Notes under the pieces: model-generated | What the model was told of the DNA's origin: nothing | Seen by the model: the letters and a program-made list of their open reading frames with translations, nothing else | The model's database searches: none | Made by a program: the position numbers and the translations under genes | Source: Rhodobacter sp. | Lineage (GTDB): Bacteria > Pseudomonadota > Alphaproteobacteria > Rhodobacterales > Rhodobacteraceae | DNA length: 5,466 nt | Assembly (NCBI GenBank): GCA_013824045.1 | Contig: PNND01000258.1 | Location: 1-5,466 of the forward strand | Direction: 5' to 3' | In this document: one piece after another, positions 5,077 through 5,466 of the stretch | How positions within the stretch are numbered: the stretch's first letter is position 1 | How the letters are laid out: the number at the start of each line of letters is the position of its first letter

Positions 5077-5103
5077 GACGCCTGCAGTTTGCCGATTTCG
5101 ACA
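5077..5103 (-). promoter_or_regulatory. Predicted ECF42-dependent promoter of the MAPEG-DGPF-sigma operon
   Basis: On the minus strand TGTCGA (5103-5098) is followed by exactly 17 nt and CGTC (5080-5077). As I recall, the group-specific ECF42 motif is TGTCGA at -35 and CG(A/T)C at -10, so both elements match fully at a sensible spacing. Transcription would begin near 5070, about 30 nt before the MAPEG start codon. It lies immediately upstream of the operon that encodes the ECF42 factor itself, implying positive autoregulation. The motif is recalled knowledge; the match and spacing are read from the sequence. Confidence 0.72.
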
Positions 5104-5161
5104 AAGCCGGGAAAAAAATTTGCACTTGGCCTGAAAAAAAATTCTGCCCATGGCAACGGGT

Positions 5162-5190
5162 CTTTCGGAACGGCCTGCCTTGGCCTATGA
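5162..5190 (+). promoter_or_regulatory. Weak candidate purL promoter
   Basis: CTTTCG (5162-5167), 17 nt, CTATGA (5185-5190) loosely follows the alphaproteobacterial CTTGAC-N17-CTATAT pattern (3 of 6 and 4 of 6 positions) and would give a leader of about 20-30 nt. The -35 match is poor, so this is only a suggestion. Confidence 0.25.
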
Positions 5191-5217
5191 CGCGAGCCAA
5201 GCCGCGCCCATGGGAGA

Positions 5218-5466
5218 ATGCCCTTGTCCGAACCCGCCATCACCCCCGATCTTGTTGCTGCCCATGGATTGAAGCCGGATGAATACGAACGGCTGCTAGG
5301 GATCATCGGGCGAGAGCCGACCTATACGGAACTGGGCATCTTTAGCGCGATGTGGAACGAGCATTGTTCCTATAAGTCGTCGAAGAAATGGCTGCGCACG
5401 CTGCCCACCACTGGGCCACAGGTGATTTGCGGGCCCGGCGAGAATGCGGGTGTGGTGGATATCGGC
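5218..5466 (+). CDS. purL: Phosphoribosylformylglycinamidine synthase II, N-terminal fragment (cut by window edge)
   Basis: The first 83 codons are present and open to the window end. The block [20 protein letters not shown] (31-50) followed by [10 protein letters not shown] (51-60) is the small-subunit-type PurL signature, with His49 in the conserved EHCSYK motif. [18 protein letters not shown] (66-83) continues the family pattern. PurL makes formylglycinamidine ribonucleotide from FGAR, ATP and glutamine-derived ammonia, together with PurQ and PurS, in cytosolic purine synthesis. An in-frame TGA at 5188-5190 limits the start. The first ATG is at 5218, but GGGAGA (5212-5217) abuts it with no spacer. 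TTG at 5224 is 7 nt from GGAG and gives MSEPAITP, like many homologues, so it may be the true start. The gene is divergent from the MAPEG operon. Confidence 0.95.
   Translation, partial: MPLSEPAITPDLVAAHGLKPDEYERLLGIIGREPTYTELGIFSAMWNEHCSYKSSKKWLRTLPTTGPQVICGPGENAGVVDIG

Noticed and set aside
4019..5134. Plus-strand open frame of 371 codons across the ECF, DGPF and MAPEG genes
   Set aside because: It runs antisense through three recognisable genes and shows no domain; the openness comes from high GC at third positions.
5039..5200. N-terminal 54-residue extension of the MAPEG protein
   Set aside because: It is hydrophilic, precedes the first membrane helix, crosses A-tracts and the predicted promoter, and the ATG at 5038 has AAGGA at proper spacing.

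Overview
The window looks like a GC-rich alphaproteobacterial chromosome segment, most likely Rhodobacterales (Rhodobacter/Paracoccus-type). This rests on the wording of the encoded proteins: a LysR regulator opening MDWDKLRIFHAVADKGSLTHAGD, a MurI with the alphaproteobacterial '[10 protein letters not shown]' segment, and a short-form PurL with '[18 protein letters not shown]'. Both ends cut housekeeping genes: the 5' end of argC (arginine biosynthesis, minus strand) on the left and the 5' end of purL (purine biosynthesis, plus strand) on the right.

Left part (1-835): argC start, a leader with GTGCAG repeats, then a type II toxin-antitoxin pair, brnT-brnA, on the minus strand. The toxin gene comes first and overlaps the antitoxin gene by 53 nt. 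An inverted repeat just upstream of brnT is a candidate autoregulatory operator. Middle-left (833-2741): murI (glutamate racemase, peptidoglycan precursor D-Glu) on the minus strand, divergent from a LysR-family regulator on the plus strand. The shared 196-nt intergenic region holds a CCAT-N11-ATGG dyad that fits the LysR-box rule. Downstream of the LysR gene (2742-2976) is a structured non-coding stretch ending in a very strong intrinsic terminator. It has the layout of a small RNA gene: a promoter-like CTTGCA-N17-CTATTT, a 5' hairpin, a single-stranded CCUCCC segment and a terminator. It resembles the suhB/alpha-r14 (MmgR) sRNA family as I remember it.

Right part (3001-5103): three minus-strand genes in a tight row, a MAPEG/YecN-like membrane protein, a DGPF (YCII-related) protein and an ECF42-type sigma factor with a C-terminal TPR-like extension. 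No anti-sigma gene is visible. Upstream of the first gene is TGTCGA-N17-CGTC. To my recollection the promoter motif described for ECF42 sigma factors is TGTCGA at -35 and CG(A/T)C at -10. The simplest reading is a self-amplifying ECF42 operon that carries a MAPEG membrane protein as an extra member. This is the most interesting system in the window. The adjacent purL (plus strand) probably starts at a TTG codon rather than the first ATG.
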